Shown: one piece after another, positions 37,901 to 50,922 of the stretch
How positions within the stretch are numbered: position 1 is the stretch's first letter
Layout: each line of letters opens with the position of its first letter
Assembly (NCBI GenBank): GCA_009869945.1
Contig: WIXG01000048.1
Location: forward strand, 248,001 to 312,000
DNA from: Mesaphorura yosii
Taxonomy: Eukaryota > Arthropoda > Collembola > Poduromorpha > Tullbergiidae
Direction: 5' to 3'
DNA length: 64,000 bases
Made by a program: the position numbers and the translations under genes
Notes under the pieces: model-generated
What the model was told of the DNA's origin: nothing
Databases searched by the model: none
Seen by the model: only the letters and a program-made list of their open reading frames with translations

Positions 37901-40622
37901 AGTGAGTAACTGCGATTGCTACCTTTTTCTGGAAAATGTGCCAATTTGCTTGTATGTTGATTCCATTTTTATTTTAGCCGAATGACTTGAAACTATAAAG
38001 TTTTTCTTAATCCGTATTTTTAAAAGTGCTCATCATTACCAGTGTCGTTAAAAATATTATTAGAGTATTCGAGTCGCATGGTGTTTTATTTATAATGGTC
38101 TCTATTGTAGCAATTGAGAAATTAAACTGTGCTTTTACATCAGAAATAGCACTCGAACAGCATCTTGAGCATAATGAGGCTTACAGCTTCAAGCAAACTT
38201 TCTCTTCTGCACAACTGGCTTTGAGCAGAGACACAGACGCCGGTCATCCACACGTTTGGGTTTATATCTCATCCTGTAAAATTACCATTAATTAGGCAAT
38301 GCCTCTTGACTTAAATCGTAAAAAAAATTGATTTTGACGTTGTAATATAGTGATTACTGAAATCTCTTAAAACTCGCCTTCCATGTCGAAAAAATTGAAA
38401 TCATGGACCATCGAGCCGCGAGCACATGATGTCGTCTCAAAATCTGAATTGTCAAGGTTAGCAACTTGTTCCATTGGAACGCAGAATGCAGATAGAATGG
38501 GAAGCTAAAAACCGGACATGTGTTCGTTTAAAAAAATAAAGGGCAAAAAGTTCTGCTCATTATTCAATCGTGCAAAAAATGGAAGAATATTACATCAATC
38601 ACGTAATATTCTTGCTACCTGCATGCAAGCTGCGCTCAATCCTGGGTCTTCTTCGGCAATTTGAAATTATCCAAGGGCATTTGAGAATTGTGCGACTGTG
38701 ATTTGGAGTGCCAAGCACTAAGACCCTGTACACTGGGGTTTGTATTCTGCTTATGCGACAGTAGAAGAAATGAGTCAATTCCCTGATAATGAAGTATGTC
38801 CAACCTCGTGCATAGAGCACATAAATAGAATAGCTCACCGTTAAGACTAACGACGACGACGACGTGCGTGATCGTACAATGTGTTCTCTTCTGCATTTAC
38901 GCAATGCGGTGTGGCAAAACTTCCGTTTTTCGCAAGTCATATGAGCCCACTCGTTCAATTAGCAATCGCAAGCTTTATGGGCTCTGTCTGCACGCAAGTC
39001 TGGTACTCCTATTCATTTTGGCGACTTTGCGAGGTGAGACTTTGAGTAAAATGCGTACGCTCTATTCCAACGTGTGGAAGACATGACACAGGAAGACAGG
39101 ACAAAAATGTCGCTTGCCAGACAAAAATTCGTTGCGGTTTCTTTTAAAGAATGACTTCGAAGCACAGTCTATTTAAATTGCAAATTCTGTTCCCGAGTGT
39201 TCATACGTTTCACTGTAATTCGCAATTGACATTGTGCCTGAGGTGTGAGCGTAATTTCTCGCGAAATCCGAGATTTGACTTGCTCCAAGTGACGTAGTTT
39301 TGTGTTGATTTAATGAATTTATTGCATATTGTAAATGTTCGACTCCATATTCCACATGGACGGTGATTCAAGTGGTGTCTAGTCCTAGTTCGAACTCAAC
39401 ACTGAATTGAGTCAATGTCAATGCTCAATGATTAGTTCTCGCTCATGGTCCGTGAAAGAAATCGTATGATACACATGGCAAGGCATTGATTCATTTAGTT
39501 GAGTACAATGGCATCACAATACTTTCTGCTCAGTTAGCAAATTCCAACATAAATAACTAATTGCAACATGGATCATGACTCATGTATCATGCAATGAGTC
39601 AAACTCATAAAATTGTTCGCATTGATTTAAAAGCATACTTTGCAATGTGAGGGTTGCATAAGTTCTCTATCCTTTGATATAATTTCTCCAGGGAAATAAG
39701 GCATTAGCCTAATCGACCATCTTGTATCTTGTTATTGCTTCATTACGTAACGCGTTGTCATACTCGTTTTTAAAGATACCACTCTTAAAATGGCGACTGC
39801 GACGCTGGACTAATTTTGATTTATGGTACCTTTGAGTGCTTAGAAATCGACGAGGAACTTTGTTGTTTTCCGTTCAGGAAAATAAATTCCCTTAAGCAAT
39901 TTGCGGTCCATTCTTCCCTTCTATGCACGGCAGTTTGCATGCGTTTTGACTGATAGTCCAGCTTCAGTGGGAACTTGTAGTTGTGGGACAATATGAAAAA
40001 ATTAAAACATGCATTTGATTTGAGACTAAATTGGAAGTCAGTGAGGGTAATTGCATTCCAGGTGTGAGGTTCAGGTGTGCAGTTGGTGTTGATTTTTCAC
40101 TTTGGTGGACATAGAAACTGGTTTCATTTTGGCTGACGCACAACTCGTTGTCTTGCTCGGATTTAAACAGAATTTTAGCACCTGTGCTGCTCAGGGTTGT
40201 TCTCCTCAAGATCCTTGACTTTCAATCGCTCCATTAGTTCGATGGAAAGTCGGCAGTAAGTAACCTTCAAAGTTGAACTGTGGTTTCCTGCCGGCCGACA
40301 ACTTTTCTGTTTCTCATATTGAATTGCAAATTCGAAATGTAAACTAGCATTATTGAATGCAGTTGCAGCTGTGCTGCGTGGTGTGGCTTAAATGATATCA
40401 GCTTCTGAATCTTTGTTCCGGTAAACTGTTGCTGGGGCGTCTAGTTTTCAATTCGAGTTCGAAATTTCTACGAACCTTTCTGAAAACAGGTTGTGCCATA
40501 TTTCGAGTGAGACTCATGTCAGAAAGTTAGTTCCTTCGGAGTGAGATTTCTAATAACTATGAAGCCCATGATATACTTGATTAATTTCTTTTTACAGGTG
40601 TTCCAAGTAAAGCTAGAAAACT
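34930..40622. other. 5.7 kb intergenic region, no gene seen
   Basis: It lies between the divergent CoA ligase (minus) and SLC10 (plus) genes, so it holds both promoters. No ORF with a recognisable domain was found. SLC10 has an acceptor (TTTTTACAG) 24 nt before its ATG, so at least one non-coding exon lies here. A plausible donor is ACAAG|gtatgt near 36096, but this is not established. Confidence 0.5.
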
Positions 40623-42350
40623 ATGTGTCCGTTATGGCCAGCTCACTATCTTCTCATGTACATTCTCATGCTTGGGCCACTGTGGTTGGTCTCTTTCCGC
40701 CTGGTTGGCGCTGCGGCTAACGCAGCAGCAAAATGGGATGTAAAATTTAACCCATCCAGTATTAAAGTGAAGGTTGATGAAGTCCAGCCAGTTCAAGTAA
40801 GTCCTTTCTGATTCTCTTGAGGTGATTGTAATATGTATTAATCCCACTTCTTGTCGTTTTAAGATCAAATTCAACAAGACGCAGTTTCTGCAGGACAATG
40901 GGACGCTGATCATAGAGTATATTATAGAAGATGTGAACATAGCAGATGTCTCGCCGGGACAAGTGAAGCTTGAAGCGGGTAATCTGCAAGATCCGAATTA
41001 CTATCCTTCATTCAATGTGACTGGAAATTTTTTGGGGAAAACCAATGTCAAAGTCAAAACTCAACAAAACGACGAAACATTAACTTCAGAGAAGCTGGAT
41101 GTCGCCGTTGAAAGGGTTTCCGGGAAATTGGATAAAGCGTTCACTTACAGCGTCGCCGGATTGGTTGCAATAATTTATATCAACATGGGAGCTGCTCTAG
41201 ACACTTCGACTGTCATGGATACAATGAAAAAACCAATTGGTCCAGTTATTGGCTTTGGCACGCAGTTTGTCCTCATGCCGCTGGTAATTACACTTGAAAG
41301 TTCCAGTCAAGGCAAAAATTCAACATTCCATGGCTAAAATGTTTTCCTCTCGCATAGCTCGCGTACGGGATTGCCCAATGGATAATCAAGGTACCTGCTC
41401 TTCGTCTGGGGTTGTTTATCACCGGCTGTTCTCCTGGAGGAGGCGCGTCCAATATATGGACACTTGCATTAGGTGGCAATCTGGACTTGTCGATTACAAT
41501 GACGACCATTTCCACATTTTCTGCATTTGGTAAGCTAAAACTAATGTCCTCATTCCAATGAAACGCTGACCATTTTAACTATCTTGAAGTGATGATGCCG
41601 CTCTGGATCTTAACGTTGGGTTCGACCATTACGGCCGAAGCGAATCTGGTGATACCATACTCGAAGATTTGCACATTTGCCATTGCACTGGTTGTGCCAC
41701 TAGCAATTGGGGTTGTCATTCAGCGAACTCTTCCGAAGACCGCGAAGGTGTTGGTCAAAATGCTGAAACCGTTCGCTGTTTTTCTGATTATATTCATCGT
41801 CATCTTTGCTGTTTACACAAACTGGTATCTTCTGAAAGTCTTCACTTGGGAGGTGAAACTTCCGTTATAATTGGCGATAAAGGACATCCCAAGAGCCCAA
41901 TTCATTTATTTCTCTTGTTATGCCAGATTTTGTTGTCGGGCCTGCTGTTGCCGTGGTTGGGCTATATTTTAGGAGGTGGAATGGCTATGCTGTGCAAACA
42001 GAGTTGGCGGGACGTAATTGCAATTGGGATCGAGACTGGCGTACAGAATACAGGTTTGGCCATCTTCGCTTTGAGATTTTCACTCCCTCAGCCAGAAGCG
42101 GATTTGACAACAGGTACTCCCAGGAAAACAATAAACCATGGTTTTTTCCAAAAATTAATTGAATTTGATTTCAGCTCTACCTGTCGCGGTGGCTGTCATG
42201 ACTCCAATTGTTCCGACTATCATCGTTCTGTATCAAAAGCTTCGGAATTCAAAATGCTTCGTGAAAGAAGAGAAGAAGGACCCCAACATGTATGGGCTGG
42301 CGCCAGTTGAATCAAAGACACAGACTGAGTCATTTATTACAAAGTGCTAA
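40623..42350 (+). CDS. SLC10 (bile-acid:sodium symporter) family membrane protein, P3/SLC10A3-like
   Basis: Six exons (40623-40796, 40864-41283, 41358-41529, 41590-41852, 41927-42113, 42175-42350) join in frame to 463 residues. A hydrophobic leader (about 8-34) precedes a beta-rich ectodomain of about 110 residues with three N-glycosylation sequons (N62, N70 and about N109). A membrane domain with about eight or nine hydrophobic segments then runs from about 155 to 430. GCSPGGGASN (221-230) is the SLC10 family signature in the crossover region. The long N-terminal ectodomain resembles SLC10A3/P3 and SLC10A5 rather than the shorter bile-acid carriers. The protein should sit in the plasma membrane or an endomembrane; substrate and sodium dependence are unknown. 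Introns are 60-74 nt. There is no sign of damage. Confidence 0.92.
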
Positions 42351-43639
42351 ATTGAATGCTGAGCGTCAATTGAAAATGATTTCCAATTTAGTTCATAGTC
42401 ACGTAGTTAAATCTGTGAGAAAAAATCTCGAGTCTCAAACCCATGTTAGTATTTCAAGTGTACCGAAGATTTCGTTTTGACTGTATGCAAATTTCGTATT
42501 TAGTTCCTTCTTGTCTTGCGAATAATCCCAATTCCCGCATTAGAAGTTAGCTGCATGGCCACAACATTAGAAGCACTGTTTCCTAGTTTTAAGTTTTGCT
42601 TATGTCGATGCTCAAGGAGACTTCACAGTACATGATTAAATAATATAACGCTCGACGACGATCATGACAATCTTAGTCGCATTAGCTTAGCATAGGAAAA
42701 GTTATCTTTTCAAATCTCAAAACCAATTTTGTTTCCTCTGTTAGTTATAGTGATTCCAAATATCTGAGGAATAAAAATAATCGTATTTTGTTAGCACCCA
42801 AACAATTCATATGTTCGTTTGCTTACTTGGTTCATTACATTACGCATTACAAGGTGGCATGTCTTTTCAAAGGATTTTTCTATAAGTCCTAAAGAAATTT
42901 ACTTAAGCTACATGAAATATACTACATAACCCTAAACAGGGCGAATTCGTCAATAGTAAATGTGGATACGTAATCATATGATCAGGCTCGGACTCTGTTC
43001 CTCTATTGTTCACGTGCTATACAGCTGTACGAGCACTCACGTTCTTCCTGAAGAACAAAATACGACTGGCGAGACAGCAAAGAAAGAGGTTTAGAATTTC
43101 AGAAGTCTCACTTCATATTTGATTCTCATTACTTTCATTCGAATGGTGGTAGAATTTTACTATTTGAACTAACACTAGCACTTTTGACACGAGCTAAGCT
43201 CGTGAAGTGTATCCTATTAATTAGTCCATCATCTAGTCTGCAATCTGCAGTGAACTGTTGGAACTCTCGGAACGGAAAAACTAGAAGAATTTCTGAACAG
43301 AGAATCAGCTGATCTTTTTCCGGTTCTTTCCACGAGTACTCTACTGATGCTCTAAGATACCTTTGGATTTGGGAGCTTCTCTGCCAAAGGACTCGTCAGT
43401 AAGTTTAACCGGCAGTAATTCTTCTTGGCGGTCTGAGTACAGCCTTCTTTCGGTTTCGGCCTCCTTAATGACAATAACTTGCAGTTTCTTGACCTTGTAT
43501 ACTTTTGAGCAAGCACACAAGCAGTATTGAAGCAACTTTGAGTCCTAGTCTTGAAATCAGTTTACGACACCTGAGAAACCAAGTGTTATTGAATTCTTCT
43601 AGATTGAACTTGAGTAAGAGTCAAGAAATTAAAGCCATC
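42351..43639 (+). other. SLC10 3' UTR and HAD-phosphatase promoter/5' UTR
   Basis: No separate gene seen. The frame upstream of the phosphatase ATG at 43640 stays open back to about 43505 but contains no in-frame ATG. The first ATG (GCCATCATGG) has a good context, so translation should begin there. Confidence 0.45.
42770..42775 (+). other. polyadenylation signal (SLC10 gene)
   Basis: AATAAA lies about 420 nt past the stop in an A/T-rich 3' flank. Confidence 0.4.
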
Positions 43640-45130
43640 ATGGGAGGGGATTCCAGCCAGAACGGTCAAGTCAGCTCAACTAGCTCATTTGATCCCTCCA
43701 GTGGCAAGAGTTTCACCCCTAGCCAGTCGCAGTACATGAGGCATCTTGGTGATCTACACCAGGAGGAGTTCAGTAAATTCATTAACTCAATTGATGCCGT
43801 TATGTTCGATTGCGATGGTAAGTAGTTTGCTCTTCGAGCTGGCCATTGTCAATTCATTTAAGCATTTTGTATTTGCTTGATGTCCCTGAAGGTGTTATAT
43901 GGGTTGGTAACCGTCCGATGAAGAAGTCTCAAGATCTTGTTAAGAAGATACGAGGAGCCGGGAAGAGAGTGTTCTTCATCACGAACAATAGTACCAAAAC
44001 GCGTGAAGAATTTCTGGCGAAATTCAACAAGCTTGGTTATGAAGCTACAATCGTAAGAACCCTCACGTGTGTATTGACCTTGCCTTTCGTATAAATATTT
44101 TAACCTGTGAACTCATTCTTTTTCGTGCAGGATGAAGTTGGTAAGACTGGACTCTTCTGGAGCAAGATAGTGAAAATATCCGGCATTGTTATTAGCTCTC
44201 ATGTCATGCCTAATACTAATACTTTATATGCAGTGAGCACATCATACTTGGCAGCTCTGACTTTGAAGGAAAAACAATTTAATAAGAAAGTTTATGTGAT
44301 TGGTACCTCTGGCATTGTTGGCGAATTGAACAAAGTTGGAATAGAAAGTCTACCAATTGGTGTAAGTTTTCTCTTCGTACAGCGTAATAACTCGTGAGGG
44401 CAATTTGACCACTTTCATTTCTGTTTCAGCCCGATACGTCATTTAATGAAGTTGGGAATTTGGATCAGGCAGACTTGAAAAAAATTCCACTCGCTAAAGA
44501 CGTTGGTGCTGTGATCGTTGGATTTGATTTCCATATTAATTATTTCAAACTCTTCAAAGCCGCATCTTACTTGGGAGATCCGAACTGTCATTTTATTGCC
44601 ACGAATACTGACGAAAGTTTTCCCCTGTCGGAGACTCTGGTGATTCCAGGTAGGTGATTCAGGAAAATTGAATTATGCTCACATGTGACGAAATAAAAAA
44701 TCTTCATGCAGGAACTGGGAGCATTGTTAGCGCTGTGGAAACAGCATCAGGACGAAAGGCACATGTTATGGGAAAGCCAAGCACGATGCCCTTCGAATTT
44801 ATCAGTCGTCATTTTAAGCTAGACCCTAAGAGAACGCTCATGGTTGGCGATCGAGGTACGTGGACTGATTGATTGATTGAAACCACATGCATGCACTCAC
44901 TACAAAGCGAACTCTTAAACAATTTGAATATTTGTCTTGCAGGTAACACCGACATTGCGTTTGGATATAAATGCAATTTGTGGACTCTCTTGGTTTTGAC
45001 GGGAGTCACGAAGCTGGCAGAGGTGGAATCATGGCACAAGAACGGCTCGGACGAAGAAAAGGCCTGGGTCCCACACTTCTATTTGCCGAGTGTCGAACAT
45101 TTATACAATCTCATGGAACTTCATATGTAA
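43640..45130 (+). CDS. HAD-superfamily phosphatase, phosphoglycolate/pyridoxal phosphate phosphatase type
   Basis: Seven exons (43640-43817, 43892-44052, 44131-44140, 44234-44361, 44430-44649, 44712-44855, 44943-45130) join to 342 residues. Motif I is MFDCDG with nucleophile Asp57 and acid/base Asp59. Motif II is TNNSTKTR, and motif IV is VGDRGNTDIAFG, which binds Mg2+. A type C2 cap lies between them. The family (p-nitrophenylphosphatase in older insect annotation) hydrolyses 2-phosphoglycolate, glycerol-3-phosphate or pyridoxal 5'-phosphate in the cytosol; sequence alone does not choose between them. An N-terminal Ser/Gln-rich tail of about 45 residues precedes the fold and makes it slightly longer than human PGP (321). 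It converges with WDR45. Confidence 0.92.
44131..44140 (+). other. 10-nt microexon of the HAD phosphatase
   Basis: The exon lies between TTTCGTGCAG and gtaaga and encodes DEV plus one base. Joined to the exon at 44234 it gives DEVVSTSYLAAL, which matches the family layout (E-E/D-V-F-G-T-A-Y type) with no insertion. The 93-nt intron after it has no in-frame stop, so this could also be read as one 231-nt exon. Confidence 0.65.
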
Positions 45131-45363
45131 CTACGCCACATTAAAGTTGGAGTAGAGCGCTGACGGCCCTTTGGCAGAGATTTCGCATCGTGATTGAAGT
45201 GAAACAAATTTTACTATGAATTTTATGCTGGTCACTAATAATTTGAAAGGCTTTACATGTGCACCGTGCTTTCGATTAAGTTCCAAACACTAAGCACAGT
45301 GCCGAAATAGTCACTCTAAAACAGAAAACTCTAACACAAAAACGCTGTAAACCGTTTAAGCTA

Positions 45364-45369
45364 AATAAA
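45364..45369 (+). other. polyadenylation signal (HAD phosphatase)
   Basis: AATAAA lies 234 nt past the stop codon on the same strand. Confidence 0.55.
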
Positions 45370-45956
45370 ATCCGTCGGAGGTATTCTTAAAATCTTGAAC
45401 TTGGTTTATTCGTTCCCCACAATATCAAAAGTAATGGTACAAACTCTCGATAATGTTTACAAATAAAATCTCCATGCGCCAAATTACTCGAACTATTTTC
45501 TCCTTATGTTCAATGCCCTTATTAATAAATAATTCTATCACACTTGGTTGCTTCATTAACATAATGCCTTCCTGTTTCATACTTACACCTAAATCTTGCA
45601 TCTTGCTTGTTAATTAATCCACACTTTTCACACCACTGACGCAATTTCAAACAATATCAGTCAACTTCACAATTACTCCAAAACTCTAAACTATTAAGTT
45701 AACTCTACAACACAACAAAATGAAGACACTGATGTCATGTATCTTTCTAACTTTGAGTTTGCTTCAAGATTACATTCTTACAAAAGATGCAGAAAATAAA
45801 ACTATAAACTGGGTTTCATCTTTCGAATTTCTCATCATCATCATTTAGAGCAACTGGTAGTAAACGCATAGCATGAATGAAAGTAGTTAGTAATAAATCG
45901 CTAATAATTTCAATAATAATCTTCGACTAAATACACAGAGTAAACTTAAGAAGTAT

Positions 45957-45962
45957 TTTATT
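45957..45962 (-). other. polyadenylation signal (WDR45)
   Basis: AATAAA on the minus strand lies about 127 nt past the WDR45 stop. With the plus-strand signal at 45364, the two convergent genes would end about 590 nt apart without overlap. Confidence 0.5.
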
Positions 45963-46088
45963 GCTAAGTATCAGAGACATCGCGGGTCACGGTATTTCAT
46001 TCGTCAGAATAGCGGGGTAAAAATTTAAGAATAAAAATTCTAAAAAATATCGATTGCCTTTGCCTCGCTTTAAGTTCCGTAGTTTGAA

Positions 46089-47530
46089 CTAGAAATCATC
46101 ATCACCACATAAATCAAGAAAGACGTCGTACGACAAACGACTGCAGGTTCCATCGGGATTAAATCCATATTTATGGAAGCTTCCGTCCATGCAAATCGCT
46201 GAAATAGAACACGATGTGATTACTGAAATATTATGCATCGACCAGAAGCAGGATTCCGTCTACAAAATCTGATCACTCACCTACAACTGAGTTGTGAGCA
46301 GAAAATGCACAAACACAGGCACATTCAGGCGGGACTGTAAAATTTGCGAGGGCCCATTGTGACTCGACATATTGACCAAGGAATCCCATCTTGGAAAATC
46401 TGAAACAGTCAGACATTTACAATTGTGAGGATTCAATTACAATCATTCTATCGAAATAATAAAAATGATAACTTACGTCGAACGTTTATTAAGTTGCGGA
46501 TGCTTTAATGCGAATATATGTATCGTTCCTTTATCGCTCGAGCAGCACAAAAAATCTGAATCAGGACTAAAATTAATGCAGTACACAGTTGCAGGGTCGG
46601 ATCCTCGGCGTAATTCGTTGATAAGTTCCTTCCTGTTTGCATCCCACACTCTAATTAATGTCCCCTTTTGAGAAGCAGTCGCAATGAAGTTTCCCTGCTG
46701 GTTGATCGCAAGACAAGCAAGTTCTCCTTGATGGGCATTTATCGTAGAAGGACTACTTGACACGGTTGCTTCGGCAGAACCTAAATTCTGTTCACAAAAA
46801 TTTAGAACATCACATACACTTCTTCCAACAAATTAGGAGTGAGACTCTCCTGTTAGGTTCAACTTACCACCAAATGGATGGACCCAACTTTAGTACCAGG
46901 AAAGACGACGTAGCTCGTGTGACCAAGTGACATTTCACACAATCCCAGAGGATTCACTCTGGTAGGTATTGTGATCAATTTCTTTGGATCATTCGGGAAC
47001 GAAAACACGTGAATTTCATTCTTCAAGACTGTCACAAGTCGATCGCGTGTGCATCGCACAGCGAGCACGGGTTGATTAAACGTAAATTCTAAAACTGCGC
47101 ATTTCTTCAAGTCGTCATATACTAGAACCGTATTTTCTGCGAATTTGGGCCGAGTTCCACCACTGACGATTGCGAACAAGTTACACCGATAAACCATCTC
47201 ACAGAATCCGATGCTCCCGATCGCCTGCTCCTCTGAAATTTTGAAAATAATTTAGATACACCTTGCAGGGCAGCCTGAAGCCTGTATCCGCGTTTTCGTT
47301 ATCAAGCTCCTGACTTACCATAGTGAACCTTTTCAACAAGCGGTTCGATATTGTAAACGTGTATGCCATTTTCCATGCATGACACAAAACAACCTAAAGA
47401 AAATACGGATTGGATTACACGTTAGGTTAAATTGGATTTATATTTTAAAGTTCAAAACCTTAAACTTACTTCTATCTTGGTTCAGCCTGAGATTCAATAT
47501 TTTCCTGTCCACATCGTAACTTGAACCCAT
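46089..47530 (-). CDS. WDR45: WDR45 / WIPI4, PROPPIN autophagy protein
   Basis: Six exons (47530-47470, 47393-47319, 47232-46868, 46787-46477, 46399-46281, 46198-46089) join to 346 residues, against about 360 in human WIPI4. The protein is a seven-bladed WD40-type propeller. LRRG (226-229) is the PROPPIN phosphoinositide-binding motif (L/F-R-R-G). The stretch after it, [18 protein letters not shown] then [10 protein letters not shown], fits WIPI4 better than WIPI3. The acidic end (LCGDDDF) also matches WIPI4. It binds PI3P on phagophore membranes and works with ATG2 in lipid transfer during autophagosome growth. Introns are 76-86 nt. The gene is complete, with no unusual feature. Confidence 0.93.
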
Positions 47531-50500
47531 GCCCTTCCTTTACCCTAATTGCCTCCAGACTTCGTAATGCATAAATTCTTGTCCACTGACTGGTGAATCG
47601 TTCCAATGGACGTGTATCGATCGCCCTTTCTAGCTATCTTGTTTGAATTTCGGGAATATGACGAGGATCCAGGACAGGAGCAGGAACTGTATTACTTGTC
47701 TTCTAACTGGAACATGAGCATTGAAATGGATGATCAGTGCTAATTATGGCCGAGATTAGTCTCGTAATTAGTCCATGTAGCTAAATGAGAGGTAAACACC
47801 TTCACTGTTCACTTTTCCTGCTCTTAAAAATGAGTAGTTGACAAACTCTAAATAGATCCTAAACGTTAAGGCTAAAAATTAATTTACAGACCTACTTCCT
47901 AAGGCTAAGCTGTACTACAACCTATAGACATGGCAAATGTGCAACTGGAAAGTACTAATTAATCCTTAATTCAAAGTATTTCGAGAGATACAGATTTGCA
48001 AGTTCAAAGTTTATAATTGCGTTTCACACATTTCATATCTCATTCATTTGAATCATCTTGTTGTCTGATATTCGCAGTACGCTACACAAAGAATACGAAT
48101 ACTGTACGTAGTGTCGTATATATGTATATGGACTGTGTACAGAATTGAGTACACATGATGTCCTCGCCACATCCACCTGTCCTATGAGGATTCATGGAAC
48201 AAAGAATCGTCTCAGCAGTTTTATGACCGAAGATGTGATGTTCGACGTCACTGCGCGCGATGAATTGCAAATAATATGCAATCAAATGCTGTCTCGATTT
48301 GCAAAACATGCACACAATTGGCCGATTTACGAAAATCTTGGACACTGCATTTACTTTGATTGTTCTTGGTTTATTTTTGAAACATATCCAAATCAACTTT
48401 AGTTGCTAGTCAGCTAGCTGAGCCAACTAGTTGGTGGAACCCCTCACACGATAGGGCCTCAATTACAACGGGCATGTGATTACGTCGGACTCAGTCAACT
48501 TGCCGCAAGTTCCACCACCAAAGTTGGCAAGGACCCGAAGAACCTTGTCGAGGGCACAGGTGCGTGGTGGTCCACTCCACCATTTTCGTTACCGAATGAT
48601 AAAACAGGACTTCGGGGGTTCGTGGGATTCACTCACGAGCAAAATGATGAACTATTTCAAAGGGTTTTGTTTCATGTCCAAAGACGGAACATTAATTGTG
48701 TCATTTCTGTACGTTGTTGCAGATAAGACAAATATCCCAATCCAAATGTAAAGTGTAAAGAATAAGGACTTGAAAGGACTATACTGTATAAATTTGCAAT
48801 CGGATGTTATTCAGAGTATTGATTCGTGGAATCATTTTCTCTTTCGTTATGTTTCAAGCAGTGTGCAAATTCGGCTGTTTGTTTCTAGTTGGAATGGAGC
48901 TTTCCACTCTCACTACTACAAGCATCCATCAAGCACTGTGTCGTCCCATGATGGTTGAAATTGAAAAAAGTGTCATTTTTATTTGACGATATAAAAGCAC
49001 ACGCGTGGGCTTCATTTTTATAGCTCATTTCCGAAAGGAATGAGACCCGGAGGAAGTCATGAATCTCATGTCGTCAGTCTGAACACACATAAATTTCTTC
49101 ATTACGCCAACACCGAGTTCACGTAGTCGTGGTTTGTGTGGAGTAAAAGTCCTAATGGAATCATTCAACTAAAAACATCGTCACCATTACCTCCGTCATG
49201 TCCGTCGGGTTCGGAGAATTCACGCGCTGCAAGCAGGGCTCAACCGCGTGGTTTATAAATAGCAACAGGTCCTCTTCATTGTGCGGGAGCAAGGTTCGCC
49301 CCATCCGCGCAATAATTCCCTGCCACTACGTACGACCAGAATGATTTGCCCATAATAATAAAAGGAGCCCACATCATATTTATACTAAAGCCTATTCAAT
49401 TAGGTTGCTGCCGTTGGAAAGTCACAAAGGCAAACAACAGTGAATAAAGGCTGCCACGTTCTATTGCGCAATTCGGGCCGTCAGTAGGAGATTATAACAG
49501 GAAAGACAAAGGGACTCAGTTTACATAATAAAACGTGTGTACATAATTTACTTACTGCCTTTTGCCCTCCATTTCGCCAGGCTTTCTCCGTAATACCCAG
49601 CAAACAACAACGTACTTCTTGGGCAGCCCATCGCCGCAAAGCACAGCGTCGGCCACGGCCTGGAGAGATTTAAATCACTTCTCCTCTCACCTACCCACCA
49701 CCTGACACGACCGCAGCCACAGCCACCACGGCTCACCGGGGCGATGATGGGCTAGAATTTATTGAGCTGTATAAAATGTGTGTTGCCGCTCTGTATTGTG
49801 ATATCCCAGAGTATGATGTTGACCAGCCTCTAAATTGATACACGCTGCCGCAATAAATACGAGGTGTAGGGAAAGGGAGAAACTCAAATACGGAATCAAA
49901 ATTCGCGAGGCGTCCGCAAAAAATTTGCAAAAAATCATTTTCATTTCTACTTTGTCTCAGTCGGTGTCCCGTTTTCTGGCCGGGCAGTGTGCTGCATCTC
50001 GCGTCCCAATAAAGTGATTCCTCCTCGTCAAACTTCTCAAAGTAGGACATGAAGTAGGTAGCTTCAGGCTTGTTTCGTTTGCTTGTTGAGATTTTGATCG
50101 AAATCGAATGTGAATTTTTAATCGGTTTTAGATTAGTTCGACATTTTCTAAGCTGCTGAAACTGCGATAGTCCCGCATTCGTCTAAATGCATGTGGAAAC
50201 TATGACCTGAGCACTCATCTCGAGCTTCTGGTAGTAAGGACGCACCGCACCCTTTGTGTTTAGACCTCAATCCCTGAAATATTACGTATAATTTATAAGT
50301 TCTCAGAGGCATCGAATTCAAACCCACCTGTTGGTAAGTAAGTTGCAGATTTTTATGCCATCCTCCCTGCCCGCTTCATTACCCTTTCCATCCGACTTAT
50401 TTCTATAATTAGTCGCCGAGAGACTTCAAGTAAGTGCGATCAAAATTCTTTCTTCGTCGTAGAATTTTAGGAAAGAATTTGACAATGTGATCGTTACGTG

Positions 50501-50922
50501 CGTATCGGCTTGAGGAATTTATGCCCAGATAACTGCTCAGATTTCATCTCGCTTCATTCCTGCGCATTTATGTCATAAAATAATCTAAATGTCACTGCAC
50601 AGGTATTAGCGGGAGGTTCGGGTTTCAAACCTACCTTGCTCGAGATAGTTGAGATTTAATCACATGTTGCGTGACTCTTTTACGACTCTCTGAACGTTTT
50701 TGTAAGAATTCAGACTTACCGGCCGTCTGTCATTCACTTACGGGGCGAGTAATTACTGGTGTGCTCGTCTGCTTTTAAAAGAGCAGTTGATGAGCCACAA
50801 AAGTTTAAAAGGCTATTATTACCGAGACCGAGAGTCTGAATCTGAATGCGTAAAGAGTGAAATGGATCGCGCGAGCGTAGAGTGTAGAATGAGAACTGCC
50901 CAAAATCCGTGGTCATTCTCTC
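47531..50922. other. 3.4 kb intergenic region, no gene seen
   Basis: It lies between WDR45 (minus) and ILP7 (plus), so both promoters are here. No ORF has a recognisable domain. No clear TATA box was found close to either start; a TTTAAAAG-like sequence lies near 50803, upstream of ILP7. Confidence 0.45.
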
